From NCBI RefSeq assembly GCF_028682475.1, contig NZ_JANHLE010000020.1:1-64000 (forward strand): 64,000 nucleotides of DNA, given 5' to 3'. Shown one piece after another: positions 52,288-61,711 of the stretch. The stretch is from Pseudomonas putida (GTDB lineage Bacteria; Pseudomonadota; Gammaproteobacteria; Pseudomonadales; Pseudomonadaceae). Within the stretch, counting starts at the first letter, position 1; every line of letters begins with the position of its first letter. The notes beneath the pieces are model-generated. The model made no database searches. It was not told the DNA's origin and saw only the letters and a list, made by a program, of their open reading frames with translations. Position numbers and translations under genes: made by a program.

Positions 52288-53751
52288 ATGATCAGATCTC
52301 TACGCCCTCTTCTGCTTGCCGGCCTGCTCCTTCCCGTTGCCTTGCCTTCCCAGGCGGCGGCCGTCAACACCACGCTGCCTGCCAAAGTCCAGCAAGCGCT
52401 GAAAACCAATAAATTGCAGGACTCGGCCCTGTCGCTGGTGATGCTGCCGCTCAACGGCCCGGGCACGCCAACCGTGTTCAACGCCGACATTTCGGTCAAC
52501 CCGGCCTCGACCATGAAGCTGGTCACCACCTATGCGGCCCTGGAGCTGCTCGGCCCGACGCACCAGTGGAAGACCGAGTTCTACAGCGACGGCCCACTGC
52601 GTAACGGCACCCTGCAGGGCAATCTCTACCTCAAAGGCGGTGGCGACCCGAAACTGAACATGGAAAAGCTCTGGCTGTTGATGCGCGACCTGCGCGCCAA
52701 CGGGGTGCAAACCATCAGCGGTGACCTGGTGCTCGACCGCAGCCACTTCGTCCAGCCCGTGCTGCCGCAGTTCAACGATGACGGCGGCGACGAAAACAAG
52801 CCGTTTCTGGTCAAGCCCGACTCCCTGTTGATCAACCTCAAGGCCCTGCGTTTTGTCGCCCGCAACGACGGCGGCAAAGTGCTGGTATCGGTTGAACCAC
52901 CGATTGCCAGCGTCCGCATCGACAACCAGGTCAAGGCGGTCAACAGCAAGCAGTGCAGCGGCGACGTACGCTACAACCCGGTCACCCAGGCAGACGGCGT
53001 CACCGTCGTGGTCAGCGGCCAGTTGGCCGATGGCTGCAACTCGCAGACCTACCTGTCGCTGCTCGACCACCCGACCTATGCCGCCGGTGCGGTTCGGGCC
53101 ATCTGGAATGAACTGGGCGGGACCATCCAGGGCCGCGACCGGATCGACAACGTACCGAAAAGCGCCCGCCTGCTGGCACGCGCCTTCTCGCCGGACCTGG
53201 TCGAGATCATTCGCGATATCAACAAATACAGTAACAACACCATGGCCCAGCAGCTGTTCCTGAGCCTGGGCGCGCAGTTCCGCACCGATGCCGATGGCGA
53301 CGACGCCCGTGCAGCGCAGCGCGTGGTGCGCCAGTGGCTGGCGAAAAAAGGCATCACCGCACCGCACCTGATCATGGAGAACGGCTCCGGGTTGTCTCGC
53401 GCCGAACGGGTCAGCACCCGGGAAATGGCGGCCCTGCTGCAGGCTGCCTGGAAAAGCCCATACGCCGCCGAATTCATCAGCTCCATGCCGCTGGTCGGCA
53501 TGGATGGCACCATGCGCAAGCGCCTCAAACGCACCGCGATGACCGGCGAGGCCCATATCAAGACCGGTACCCTGAACACCGTACGCGCGATTGCCGGCTA
53601 CAGCCGCGACAGCAACGGCAACACCTGGGCGGTGGCGGCGATCCTCAACGATCCAAAGCCGTGGGGTGCTTCAGCGGTGCTCGATCAGGTGCTGCTGGAC
53701 CTCTATCGCCAGCCGAAACTGGTCAACAGTACGGCTTCGGTGCAGCCCTGA
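52288..53751 (+). CDS. dacB: D-alanyl-D-alanine carboxypeptidase/endopeptidase (PBP4, DacB)
   Basis: A periplasmic class C penicillin-binding protein that trims or cleaves peptidoglycan cross-links. 487 residues with a signal peptide (IRSLRPLLLAGLLLPVALPS, cut after QA). Active-site motifs: SxxK as STMK in SVNPASTMKLV, SxN as SNN in NKYSNNTMAQ, and KTG in HIKTGTLN. AGGG is 11 bases upstream. Monocistronic. Confidence 0.94.
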   Translation: MIRSLRPLLLAGLLLPVALPSQAAAVNTTLPAKVQQALKTNKLQDSALSLVMLPLNGPGTPTVFNADISVNPASTMKLVTTYAALELLGPTHQWKTEFYSDGPLRNGTLQGNLYLKGGGDPKLNMEKLWLLMRDLRANGVQTISGDLVLDRSHFVQPVLPQFNDDGGDENKPFLVKPDSLLINLKALRFVARNDGGKVLVSVEPPIASVRIDNQVKAVNSKQCSGDVRYNPVTQADGVTVVVSGQLADGCNSQTYLSLLDHPTYAAGAVRAIWNELGGTIQGRDRIDNVPKSARLLARAFSPDLVEIIRDINKYSNNTMAQQLFLSLGAQFRTDADGDDARAAQRVVRQWLAKKGITAPHLIMENGSGLSRAERVSTREMAALLQAAWKSPYAAEFISSMPLVGMDGTMRKRLKRTAMTGEAHIKTGTLNTVRAIAGYSRDSNGNTWAVAAILNDPKPWGASAVLDQVLLDLYRQPKLVNSTASVQP

Positions 53752-53755
53752 GTTT

Positions 53756-56152
53756 TCAGGGCAGTTCCACCTCGACCCGGTCGCGGCCAGCTTGTTTGGC
53801 CGCGTAGACACCGGAGTCGGCGCGTAGCAACAAGGCATCGGCGCCCTCCCCCGGGCGCCAGCCGGCCACACCAAAACTGGCCGTGACCTGCCCAACACCC
53901 TCGACGGCGACGCTGCGCACCCCCTGCCACAATTCCAGGGCCAGCGAGTGCGCCTGCTCGGCGTTGCTGCCGGGGCATAGCACCATGAACTCCTCTCCGC
54001 CCAGACGACAGAACACGTCGGTACGCCGCAGTCGCTGGCTGATGCGCTGGCACAGATTGCGCAACACATGATCGCCCACGGCATGACCAAACTGGTCGTT
54101 GATACGTTTGAAGTGGTCGATATCCAGCATGATGATCGCCAGGTCCAGCTGGTCGCGCTGTGCGCGCTCCAGCTCGACCTTCAAACGCTCCTGGAAATAG
54201 CGCCGATTGTGGATACCGGTCAGCGCGTCGGTCACCGACAACGCGCGCAACTCTTCTTCAACCCGTTTCAGATCGGAAATATCCGTCAGGTAGCCGTGCC
54301 ACAGCGTACTGCCGTCCTCCTCCGGCTCAGGAGTGGCCTCGCCACGCACCCAGCGCTGACCGGCCAGCGGCAACAACACCCGGTACTCTTCCCGCCAGGG
54401 CGTCAAGTGATCGGCCGAATTGCGGATAGAGGCCCGCACGCGCAGCAGATCTTCTGGATGAATGCGCTCGAATACCGCCGTAGCATCCTGGCGCAAGTGC
54501 TCAAGCTCGATCTCGTAGATGTCACGTAAGCCTTCACTGGCATAGGTGAAACACGAACTGCCATCCAGACGCAGGCGAAACTGATAGATACCGCCAGGCA
54601 CCTCGGCACTGAGCTTGTCCAGCAAGCGGTCACGGGCTGCCAGGGCTTCATGTATACGCTTGCGCTCAGTGACATCGATGCAGATCGCCAGGTGGCCGAC
54701 CCACAAGCCATGCTCATCGAGCACTGCCGTCACCAGCATGTTGGCCAGCAGCTGACTGCCGTCCTTACGCTGCAACGTCCACTCACCCGCCTCTTTGCCT
54801 CCCTCCTGCACAGTTTGCGCGAACATTGCCTGGGCCGGGGTGATTTCGCGGCCATAGCGCTGGCTCAAGTCCCGGGCCCGCTGGTGCAGCTCCTGGGGCG
54901 AAATCAGCATTTCAAGGGTCAGGCTACCGACGGCCTCAGTACTGCTGTAGCCGAGCATGCGCTCGGCGCCGGCATTGAAGGTGCTGACCACGCCACGCAG
55001 GTTGGTGGCGATGATCGCGACCTGGGTCGCGGCATCCAGCACACTGCGCAACTGATTGTGAGTATTGCGTAGCGACTGTTCACTGATGCGCAGCTCGCCT
55101 GTGCGTTGTTCAACCAGGGTCAGCGCGCGTTGGCGCTGACTGAACAGACTGAACAGCAAGGCACTGAGCAATACGCTGAGCAAGCCGCCAAGAGATACCA
55201 CGGCGGTGACTGCCGAAGAGCGGTTGGCCTGCATGAACGCCAGGCTTGGACGGATATCGAGCTGATATTCATGATCGGCAAGGTGCAACAGGTAACTGGC
55301 CGACAAGGGTGACGATGCCCCCTGATTGCCCGACTGGAATAACACCTCATGCTGGCTGTCCGGCCCGGTCAGGTCACGGATACGCACCACCAGGTTGTCG
55401 TGAACCGTTTTGGGCAAACCCTCGGCCATCAGTTGGCGCATGCTGATCACTGCAATGACATAACCCCGCGGTTGCCCCCCCGCACCGTCCGCTGAGAACA
55501 CCGGCGCAACCATCAGCACACCGCGGGCATACGCAGGCTCTATATCCGCAAGGTTGAGCGGCGCAGAGACCGCCATGCTGCCAGGCTTCAAGGCGCGCTG
55601 CAGGGTGTCCTGACGCAAGGGGTGGGAAAGCAAGTCCAGACCGAATGGCTGACGCAGCAGGCTCAATGCCTGGGAAAACAGCACCGGGTAGTACATCGGA
55701 CGCCCGGGTGATACGCGCAAACTGCCGTCATCGGTCAGTTGCTGAATGGCGTAGGGGCGGTCAAGCACCTCACTCGCGCGTTGCTCAAAAGCCTGGCGTG
55801 CGGGCCCCGGCACCAGCGGCGCCCAGGAATAGGCCTGGGTACGATGCAGCAGGGGCCGCGCGTAACCATTGAATTCGTCGAGGGTTATTTCAGTGGCAAA
55901 GACGAAGAACCGGCGCAACCCATCAAGGCGCTGCACCTGATCCTCGAAGCGTTCTTCGATACGACTGTAACGCTCACTGGCCAGCAACTCGAAGCGTTGG
56001 CGCAACTGTTGCTGGTACAACGCGTAGGTTGCAAACGCCAGAAAAGCGGTCAACAGCCCGCCGGCCACCAGTGCCACAAGGGCAACCAGCCAGGCTGACA
56101 CTTCTTCGCTGACGAAGCCGAGCATCTTTGGACGAACGCCGTGCATCGACAT
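53756..56152 (-). CDS. CHASE-PAS-GGDEF diguanylate cyclase
   Basis: A membrane cyclase of about 798 residues making c-di-GMP. TM1 (WLVALVALVAGGLLTAFLAF), a periplasmic CHASE domain (DEFNGYARPLLHRTQAYSW), TM2 (SSAVTAVVSLGGLLSVLLSA), three PAS-type blocks (for example TNLRGVVSTFNAGAERMLGY) and a C-terminal GGDEF domain. The active-site loop reads GGEEF, and RRTD five residues before it is an intact inhibitory I-site. No EAL domain. Start uncertain among ATGs and a GTG at 56164. Confidence 0.9.
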   Translation of the reverse strand: MSMHGVRPKMLGFVSEEVSAWLVALVALVAGGLLTAFLAFATYALYQQQLRQRFELLASERYSRIEERFEDQVQRLDGLRRFFVFATEITLDEFNGYARPLLHRTQAYSWAPLVPGPARQAFEQRASEVLDRPYAIQQLTDDGSLRVSPGRPMYYPVLFSQALSLLRQPFGLDLLSHPLRQDTLQRALKPGSMAVSAPLNLADIEPAYARGVLMVAPVFSADGAGGQPRGYVIAVISMRQLMAEGLPKTVHDNLVVRIRDLTGPDSQHEVLFQSGNQGASSPLSASYLLHLADHEYQLDIRPSLAFMQANRSSAVTAVVSLGGLLSVLLSALLFSLFSQRQRALTLVEQRTGELRISEQSLRNTHNQLRSVLDAATQVAIIATNLRGVVSTFNAGAERMLGYSSTEAVGSLTLEMLISPQELHQRARDLSQRYGREITPAQAMFAQTVQEGGKEAGEWTLQRKDGSQLLANMLVTAVLDEHGLWVGHLAICIDVTERKRIHEALAARDRLLDKLSAEVPGGIYQFRLRLDGSSCFTYASEGLRDIYEIELEHLRQDATAVFERIHPEDLLRVRASIRNSADHLTPWREEYRVLLPLAGQRWVRGEATPEPEEDGSTLWHGYLTDISDLKRVEEELRALSVTDALTGIHNRRYFQERLKVELERAQRDQLDLAIIMLDIDHFKRINDQFGHAVGDHVLRNLCQRISQRLRRTDVFCRLGGEEFMVLCPGSNAEQAHSLALELWQGVRSVAVEGVGQVTASFGVAGWRPGEGADALLLRADSGVYAAKQAGRDRVEVELP

Positions 56153-56258
56153 AGTTGATAACACTCATAACGCCAGCATGCAGCGTTTCCCAGGTCCTCC
56201 TTCAGTTATAGCCATTAGCCACTAATGAAGCAATCCGAGGCCTGGGAGAAGATCGCCT

Positions 56259-58460
56259 TCAACGTGCCTGAATGCGCCATGCCCGATGAATCTTGGTGTT
56301 ACGGGCGAAGTCCGGATCCAGGGTCTGCGCGCTGATTTCCTCTACCGCATAACGTTCAGCCAGACGTTCGTCGAGCTGGAACTTGCGGAAGTTGTTGGAG
56401 AAATACAGCACGCCGCCTGGCGCCAGGCGCGCGACCGCCAGGTCGAGCAATTCGACATGGTCACGCTGGACATCGAATACACCTTCCATGCGCTTGGAGT
56501 TGGAGAAGGTCGGTGGATCGATGAAGATCAAGTCGAACTCGTCACGGCACGCCTGCAGCCAGGCCATGACATCCCCCTGCTCCAGCCGGTTCTTGTCGGA
56601 GAAACCATTGAGCGACAGGTTGCGCCGCGCCCAGTCCAGGTACGTCCGTGACAGGTCGACGCTGGTGGTGCTGCGTGCGCCGCCCTTGGCCGCATGCACG
56701 CTGGCGGTCGCGGTGTAGCAGAACAGGTTGAGGAAGCGCTTGCCGGCGGCTTCGCGCTGGATACGCATGCGCATCGGCCGATGGTCGAGGAACAGCCCGG
56801 TGTCGAGGTAGTCGGTCAGGTTGACCAGCAACTTGACGCCCCCTTCGCTGACTTCCAGGAACTGGCCCTGGGTGCTCTGGCGCTCGTACTGGCGGGTACC
56901 GCTCTGACGCTCGCGACGCTTGACCACCACCCGGCTCTGATCGATGCCCAGTGCCTGGGGAATCGCAGCCAAGGCATCGAACAGGCGGGCCTGGGCTTTC
57001 TCCGGATCAATCGAACGCGGTGCGGCGTATTCCTGGACGTGTACCCAGTCCTGATACAGGTCGATGGCCAGGGCATACTCCGGCATGTCGGCGTCATACA
57101 GACGATAGCAACTGACCTGCTCGCGCTTGGCCCATTTGCCCAGCTGCTTGAGGTTTTTCTGCAGGCGATTGGCGAACATCTGCCCGCCTTCGCTCAAGCG
57201 TGCCGGCTCGCTGGCAACCGCCGCCGGAGAACGCTGATCGTCGTTACCCTGAGCGTCACGCTCGGGCTGGCGACGCTCGCCGGTGACGAACTGGTCGGGC
57301 TGCACCTTGATCAGCAGCAGCTTGCACGGCAACGCGCCGTTCCAGAACGCGTACTGCTTGTGGCTGCGAATGCCCATGCGCTTGCCCAGGTCGGGGGCGC
57401 CAGTAAACACCGCCGCTTCCCAGTTCAGGCAGGATTGACGCAGACGCTCGCCGAGGTTCTGGTAGAGATACAGCAGGCTGGCTTCATCACCCAGACGCTC
57501 GCCATAGGGTGGGTTGCAGATCACCAGGCCCTTCTGGTTCTGGTCAGGACGCGGCTCGAAACTGCCGACCTCACCCTGGTAGATTTTCACCCAGTCACTA
57601 AGGCCGGCACGTTCGACGTTGTTGCGCCCCGGCTGGATCAGCCGCGGGTCGGCTTCGTAGCCTCGAATCCACAACGGCGGCCGGGCAAGACCAGCCTGCG
57701 CCCGCGCCTGCGCTTCGTCATGCAGCTTGCGCCACAGTGCCGGGACATGGCCAAGCCAGGCGCTGAAGCCCCAGCGCTCTCGCTTGAGGTTGGGGGCGAT
57801 GTCGGCAGCGATCATCGCCGCTTCCACCAGGAAGGTACCCACGCCACACATCGGGTCAGCCAGCGCTCCGCCTTCGGCGGCAATACGCGGCCAACCGGCA
57901 CGGATCAGCACGGCGGCGGCAAGGTTTTCCTTGAGCGGTGCCGCCCCCTGCTGCAGGCGATAACCGCGCTGGTGCAGGCTGTGACCGGACAGGTCCAGGG
58001 ACAGGATCGCTTCCCCGCGGTCCAGACGAAGGTGCACGCGCAAGTCCGGGTTGAGCTTGTCGACCGAAGGGCGCTCGCCATCGCGGGTGCGCAGTTTGTC
58101 GACAATGGCATCCTTGACCTTCAGGGCACCGAAATGGGTGTTGTCGATCCCCGAGCCATGGCCGCTGAACTCGACGGCCAGCGAACCGCTGGCTTCCAGG
58201 TGGTCCTGCCACTCGACATCGTGCACGCCATCGTACAGGTCGTCGGCGTTCTTCATGTTGAAGCGCTTGAGCACCAGCAGCACGCGGTTGCCCAGGCGTG
58301 ACCAGAGGCACAAGCGGTAGGCGGTTTCCATGTCGGCCGAGCCGCGAATGGCCGAAGTGTGTTCACGCACCTCTTCAAGGCCCAGGCCGCGGGCCTCTTC
58401 GGCGAGCAGGCCTTCAAGACCTTTAGGGCAGGTTAGGTAGAGTTCGAAACGGTCCGACAT
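56259..58460 (-). CDS. rlmL: Bifunctional 23S rRNA methyltransferase RlmKL (m2G2445 and m7G2069)
   Basis: A 733-residue fusion. The N-terminal half has a THUMP domain and the RlmL methyltransferase (ADPMCGVGTFLVEAAMIA, LVICNPPYGERLG). The C-terminal half is RlmK (RFLNLFCYTATASVHAAKGG, LIFIDPPTFSNSKRME). Both SAM motifs are intact. The start MSDRFELYLTCPKG is the family N-terminus; 60 upstream codons of the frame lack similarity. Divergent from rmf. Confidence 0.95.
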   Translation of the reverse strand: MSDRFELYLTCPKGLEGLLAEEARGLGLEEVREHTSAIRGSADMETAYRLCLWSRLGNRVLLVLKRFNMKNADDLYDGVHDVEWQDHLEASGSLAVEFSGHGSGIDNTHFGALKVKDAIVDKLRTRDGERPSVDKLNPDLRVHLRLDRGEAILSLDLSGHSLHQRGYRLQQGAAPLKENLAAAVLIRAGWPRIAAEGGALADPMCGVGTFLVEAAMIAADIAPNLKRERWGFSAWLGHVPALWRKLHDEAQARAQAGLARPPLWIRGYEADPRLIQPGRNNVERAGLSDWVKIYQGEVGSFEPRPDQNQKGLVICNPPYGERLGDEASLLYLYQNLGERLRQSCLNWEAAVFTGAPDLGKRMGIRSHKQYAFWNGALPCKLLLIKVQPDQFVTGERRQPERDAQGNDDQRSPAAVASEPARLSEGGQMFANRLQKNLKQLGKWAKREQVSCYRLYDADMPEYALAIDLYQDWVHVQEYAAPRSIDPEKAQARLFDALAAIPQALGIDQSRVVVKRRERQSGTRQYERQSTQGQFLEVSEGGVKLLVNLTDYLDTGLFLDHRPMRMRIQREAAGKRFLNLFCYTATASVHAAKGGARSTTSVDLSRTYLDWARRNLSLNGFSDKNRLEQGDVMAWLQACRDEFDLIFIDPPTFSNSKRMEGVFDVQRDHVELLDLAVARLAPGGVLYFSNNFRKFQLDERLAERYAVEEISAQTLDPDFARNTKIHRAWRIQAR

Positions 58461-58868
58461 GAGGTATCCAGTGCCTTGAGCAATAAGTGGAGGGCAAGCG
58501 CATCGCCTTCCGATGTTTAATCGAACGCCTTTCCAGCGAGCGTTCGAATGGCACCGCAATGAGTGCCGGGCCACCCGGGCAACCTGACCTTTGCCTGGGG
58601 CAGAAAAGTCTTTGATCGCCGGGCAGAATGAAAATTTCACGACTGACAGGGGAAAAATGACCCTTCGTCGTATTGACTGCCTTGTTACAAATTATCACCA
58701 GGCAATAGCCAAGTGACTTCAATTCTTATCAAACCCTGATCATAGCGGGCTTTGCATCGGATCCAGGTCTGAAGCATTTATTTACTTATCCTTTGACCCT
58801 AGGAAAGGTTACGTCCTTATGACAAAACGATCATTCACACTGTGTCGTGCATTGGTTAGAACTCATCT
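58461..58868. other. Divergent region between rlmL and the rmf leader
   Basis: About 400 bases. TTGACT at about 58674 could be a -35 box. A 64-codon frame starting at 58819 has an AGGAAAGG site 10 bases before its ATG and overlaps the rmf start, but its composition is unconvincing as a protein. Otherwise nothing is seen. Confidence 0.4.
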
Positions 58869-58962
58869 CAGGTTGTCACCGCAACGGGGCAACACTTTCG
58901 CTCGCGACGCCGGCAGCGAGCGCAAACCGGCAGAACGATTCTGCCCGGCCTCCTGGAGGCCG
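58869..58962 (+). promoter_or_regulatory. Structured 5' leader of rmf
   Basis: Consecutive hairpins: CGCTCGC/GCGAGCG at 58899-58922 (7 bp), GGCAGAA/TTCTGCC at 58929-58945 (7 bp, 3-base loop), and the palindrome CGGCCTCC-T-GGAGGCCG at 58946-58962. A small GTTG/CAAC stem precedes them at 58872-58885. They end 37 bases before the rmf ATG. Confidence 0.6.
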
Positions 58963-58999
58963 ACGCGACATTACAGTCAACAAGTGAGGGCAACACCCT

Positions 59000-59215
59000 A
59001 TGAGAAGACTTAAGCGTGATCCGTTGGAAAGAGCATTTTCACGTGGCTACCAATATGGGGTCACCGGCAAATCCCGCGAGCTTTGCCCCTTTACTCTACC
59101 GTCTGTACGCCAGGCATGGATCAATGGCTGGCGTGAAGGACGCGGCGACAACTGGGACGGTATGACCGGCACTGCGGGTATTCACAGACTCAACGAACTT
59201 CACGCCGTTGGCTGA
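59000..59215 (+). CDS. rmf: Ribosome modulation factor
   Basis: 71-residue factor that drives 70S ribosomes into 100S dimers in stationary phase. RDPLERAFSRGYQYGVTGKS, CPFTLPSVRQAWINGWREGR and DNWDGMTGTAGIHRL match the family closely. GAGGG is placed 9 bases before the ATG. A strong terminator closes the gene. Confidence 0.96.
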   Translation: MRRLKRDPLERAFSRGYQYGVTGKSRELCPFTLPSVRQAWINGWREGRGDNWDGMTGTAGIHRLNELHAVG

Positions 59216-59272
59216 ACGAGGATCTGAATTCATTCACCATGCGCGCCCCATCCGGGCGGCGGGCTAAGGCCC

Positions 59273-59299
59273 AGGGGCCCCTTCAAGGGGCCCTTTTTT
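59273..59299 (+). terminator. Terminator of rmf
   Basis: AGGGGCCCC and GGGGCCC pair around TTCAA, followed by a seven-base T-run. Confidence 0.9.
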
Positions 59300-59310
59300 A
59301 TGCCTGCGCT

Positions 59311-60333
59311 TCAGCGCGGCATGGCAGCGATGGCGTCCACCGCTTCGCGGATCAGCGCAGGGCCCTTGTAGATGAACCCCGAATAGATCTGCACGAGGCT
59401 GGCACCAGCGGCGATCTTCTGTGCCGCGTGTTTGCCCTCGGTGATGCCGCCGGCGGCGATGATCGGCAATTTGCCGCCCAGCTCACCCGACAGCACCTTG
59501 ACGATATGCGTGCTCTTTTCCAGTACCGGCGCGCCCGACAGGCCTCCGGCCTCGTCGCCATGGGGCAAGCCTTCGACACCTTCGCGGCCGAGCGTGGTGT
59601 TGGTGGCGATCACCGCATCCATGCCTGACTCGATCAGCGCCGCTGCCACCAGGGCGGTTTCTTCATCGCTCATGTCCGGAGCAATCTTGATCGCCAACGG
59701 TACGTGCTTGCCGTACTGCGCAGCCAGTTGCCCACGGCGCTCGGCCAGGGCATCGAGCAACTGCTTGAGCGAGTCGCCGAACTGCAGGCTGCGCAGGCCC
59801 GGGGTGTTGGGCGAACTGACGTTGACGGTGATGTAGCTGGCATGGTCGTAAACCTTGTCCAGACAGATCAGGTAGTCGTCTACCGCGCGCTCGACCGGGG
59901 TGTCGAAGTTCTTGCCGATGTTGATACCCAGCACGCCGCGGTATTTCGCCGCCTGCACGCGGTTCAGCAGGTTATCGACGCCCAGGTTGTTGAAGCCCAT
60001 GCGGTTGATGATCGCTTCGGCTTGCGGCAAGCGGAACAGGCGCGGCTTGGGATTACCCGGCTGCGGACGAGGCGTGACCGTACCGATTTCGACAAAGCCG
60101 AAGCCCAGCTGGGCAAACCCATCGATGGCTGCGCCGTTTTTGTCCAGACCAGCCGCCAGCCCCACCGGGTTGGCGAACTCCAGGCCCATGACCGTCACCG
60201 GCAAGGAGGCCGGAGCCTTGGTCAGCAGCCCGTTCAGGCCCAGGCGGCCACCGGCGCCGATCAGGTCCAGGGACAGGTCATGGGAGGTCTCCGGGGAGAG
60301 CTTGAACAGCAGCTGGCGGGCCAGGGTATACAT
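59311..60333 (-). CDS. pyrD: Dihydroorotate dehydrogenase (quinone), class 2
   Basis: Fourth step of pyrimidine synthesis, with electron transfer to quinone at the inner membrane. 340 residues with the N-terminal membrane-association helices (YTLARQLLFKLSPETSHDLS). FMN and substrate motifs: GFVEIGTVTPRPQPGNPKPR, NRMGFNNLG and the catalytic serine in VNVSSPNTPGLR. The 79 upstream frame codons are not part of the protein. Confidence 0.96.
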   Translation of the reverse strand: MYTLARQLLFKLSPETSHDLSLDLIGAGGRLGLNGLLTKAPASLPVTVMGLEFANPVGLAAGLDKNGAAIDGFAQLGFGFVEIGTVTPRPQPGNPKPRLFRLPQAEAIINRMGFNNLGVDNLLNRVQAAKYRGVLGINIGKNFDTPVERAVDDYLICLDKVYDHASYITVNVSSPNTPGLRSLQFGDSLKQLLDALAERRGQLAAQYGKHVPLAIKIAPDMSDEETALVAAALIESGMDAVIATNTTLGREGVEGLPHGDEAGGLSGAPVLEKSTHIVKVLSGELGGKLPIIAAGGITEGKHAAQKIAAGASLVQIYSGFIYKGPALIREAVDAIAAMPR

Positions 60334-60403
60334 GGGCGGGCTTAGCTCGACGTGAGTGAGGGGGCGATTATATAGGGGGCGTGGTCCGGGGGACAGCGCC
60401 GCC

Positions 60404-60420
60404 TTGGCATATGCGTTGCT
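60404..60420 (+). promoter_or_regulatory. Sigma-54 type promoter before nasS
   Basis: TTGGCATATGCGTTGCT matches YTGGCACG-N4-TTGCW: GG at 60406-60407 and GC at 60418-60419 have the exact spacing. Two -24 bases differ. The nasS GTG lies about 65 bases downstream. Confidence 0.7.
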
Positions 60421-60484
60421 TTGTTGTCTGTCGATACCGGCCCCGCAAGCGGCACGGCCTGACTTTCGATACAGGCGCGATACT

Positions 60485-61699
60485 GTGAACAATGATATCC
60501 CTTCGACAGCACTGGCCTGGGTCAACGGCAGCGATGCGCCGGAAAAACACAGCCTGAATATCGGTTTCATGGCCCTGAGCGATTGCGCCTCGGTGGTGGT
60601 CGCCGCAACCCAGGGTTTTGCCCAGCCCTACGGCTTGAGCCTGAACCTCAAGCGCCAGAGCTCCTGGGCCGGCTTGCGCGACAAGCTGGTCAGCGGTGAA
60701 CTGGATGCTGCCCATAGTCTGTACGGGCTGATTTATGCCGTGCACCTGGGCATTGGCGGCATCGGGGCCACCGACATGGCGGTGCTGATGGGGCTCAACC
60801 AGAATGGCCAAGGCATCAACCTGTCGGCGGCGCTGCAGCGTCAAGGCGTGACCCGTCCCGAGGCGCTGGAGCGTTTCGCGCACCAAAGCAGGACAAAACT
60901 CACCTTTGCCCAGACCTTTCCGACCGGCACGCACGCCATGTGGCTGTATTACTGGCTGGCCAGCCAGGGCATCCACCCACTGCATGACGTCAACAGCGTT
61001 GTAGTGCCCCCGGCGCAGATGCTTGCTCATCTACAAGCCGGGCGTATTGACGGTTTCTGTGTCGGCGAACCCTGGTCGGCCGAGGCCGTCGAGCAGGGCC
61101 AGGGGTTTACGCTGGCGACCAGCCAGTCGATCTGGCCCGACCACCCGGAAAAAGTCCTCGGCTGTACCCGCGCCTTTGTCGAGCACTACCCCAATACCGC
61201 CAGGGCGCTGGTCAAAGCGATTCTGGCCGCCAGCCGCTTCATCGAGCAAAGCCCGGAAAACCGGCGCGGCACTGCCCAGCTGCTGAGCGGCGAGGCGTAC
61301 CTGGACGCCCCCTTGAACAGCATCGAGCCGCGCTTGCTCGGCGACTACCACGACGGCCTTGGCAATCACTGGCACGACCCGCATGCCTTGCGCCTGTATG
61401 ACAACGGCCGGGCCAACCTGCCTTACCTGTCCGACGGTATGTGGTTCATGACCCAATTCCGCCGCTGGGGCCTGCTGCGCGAGGATCCCGACTACCTGGG
61501 CGTGGCGCGCCAGGTGCAACAACTGGCGCTGTACCGCGACGCCGCCAGTGCCATCGGTGTGCCTTGCGCCGAGCAGAACATGCGCCGTAGCCAGTTGATC
61601 GATGGCAGCTATTGGAATGGCAGCGACCCCGCCGGCTACGCCCGCAGCTTTGCCCTGCACGCGCTGGTGCAAACGCCTGCCGCCCTAGCCCGTCGCTGA
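60485..61699 (+). CDS. nasS: NasS-type nitrate sensor (NrtA/CmpA-like binding protein)
   Basis: 404-residue homolog of periplasmic NrtA but without a signal peptide, which is the hallmark of NasS. Sequence marks: HSLNIGFMALSDCASVVVAA, LDAAHSLYGLIYAVHLGIGG, GFCVGEPWSAEAVEQGQGF, LSDGMWFMTQFRRWGLL. Without nitrate NasS holds NasT; with nitrate or nitrite NasT is freed. The start is GTG at 60485 (AGGCG upstream). It is followed 12 bases later by nasT on the same strand. Confidence 0.88.
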   Translation: MNNDIPSTALAWVNGSDAPEKHSLNIGFMALSDCASVVVAATQGFAQPYGLSLNLKRQSSWAGLRDKLVSGELDAAHSLYGLIYAVHLGIGGIGATDMAVLMGLNQNGQGINLSAALQRQGVTRPEALERFAHQSRTKLTFAQTFPTGTHAMWLYYWLASQGIHPLHDVNSVVVPPAQMLAHLQAGRIDGFCVGEPWSAEAVEQGQGFTLATSQSIWPDHPEKVLGCTRAFVEHYPNTARALVKAILAASRFIEQSPENRRGTAQLLSGEAYLDAPLNSIEPRLLGDYHDGLGNHWHDPHALRLYDNGRANLPYLSDGMWFMTQFRRWGLLREDPDYLGVARQVQQLALYRDAASAIGVPCAEQNMRRSQLIDGSYWNGSDPAGYARSFALHALVQTPAALARR

Positions 61700-61711
61700 T
61701 AAGGAGGCGCC

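Noticed and set aside
56165..56179. A 4-codon mini-frame (ATG CTG GCG TTA TGA, minus strand) ahead of the diguanylate cyclase with AAGGAGG further upstream
   Set aside because: The ribosome site is 16 bases away from the ATG, too far to support translation; probably chance.
56694..58301. A 535-codon frame opposite rlmL
   Set aside because: Antisense shadow of a complete two-domain enzyme.
58819..59013. A 64-codon frame upstream of and overlapping rmf
   Set aside because: It has a fair ribosome site, but its Arg/Ser/Pro-rich composition is that of non-coding GC-rich DNA and it runs through the leader hairpins. Kept only as a remark in the leader finding.
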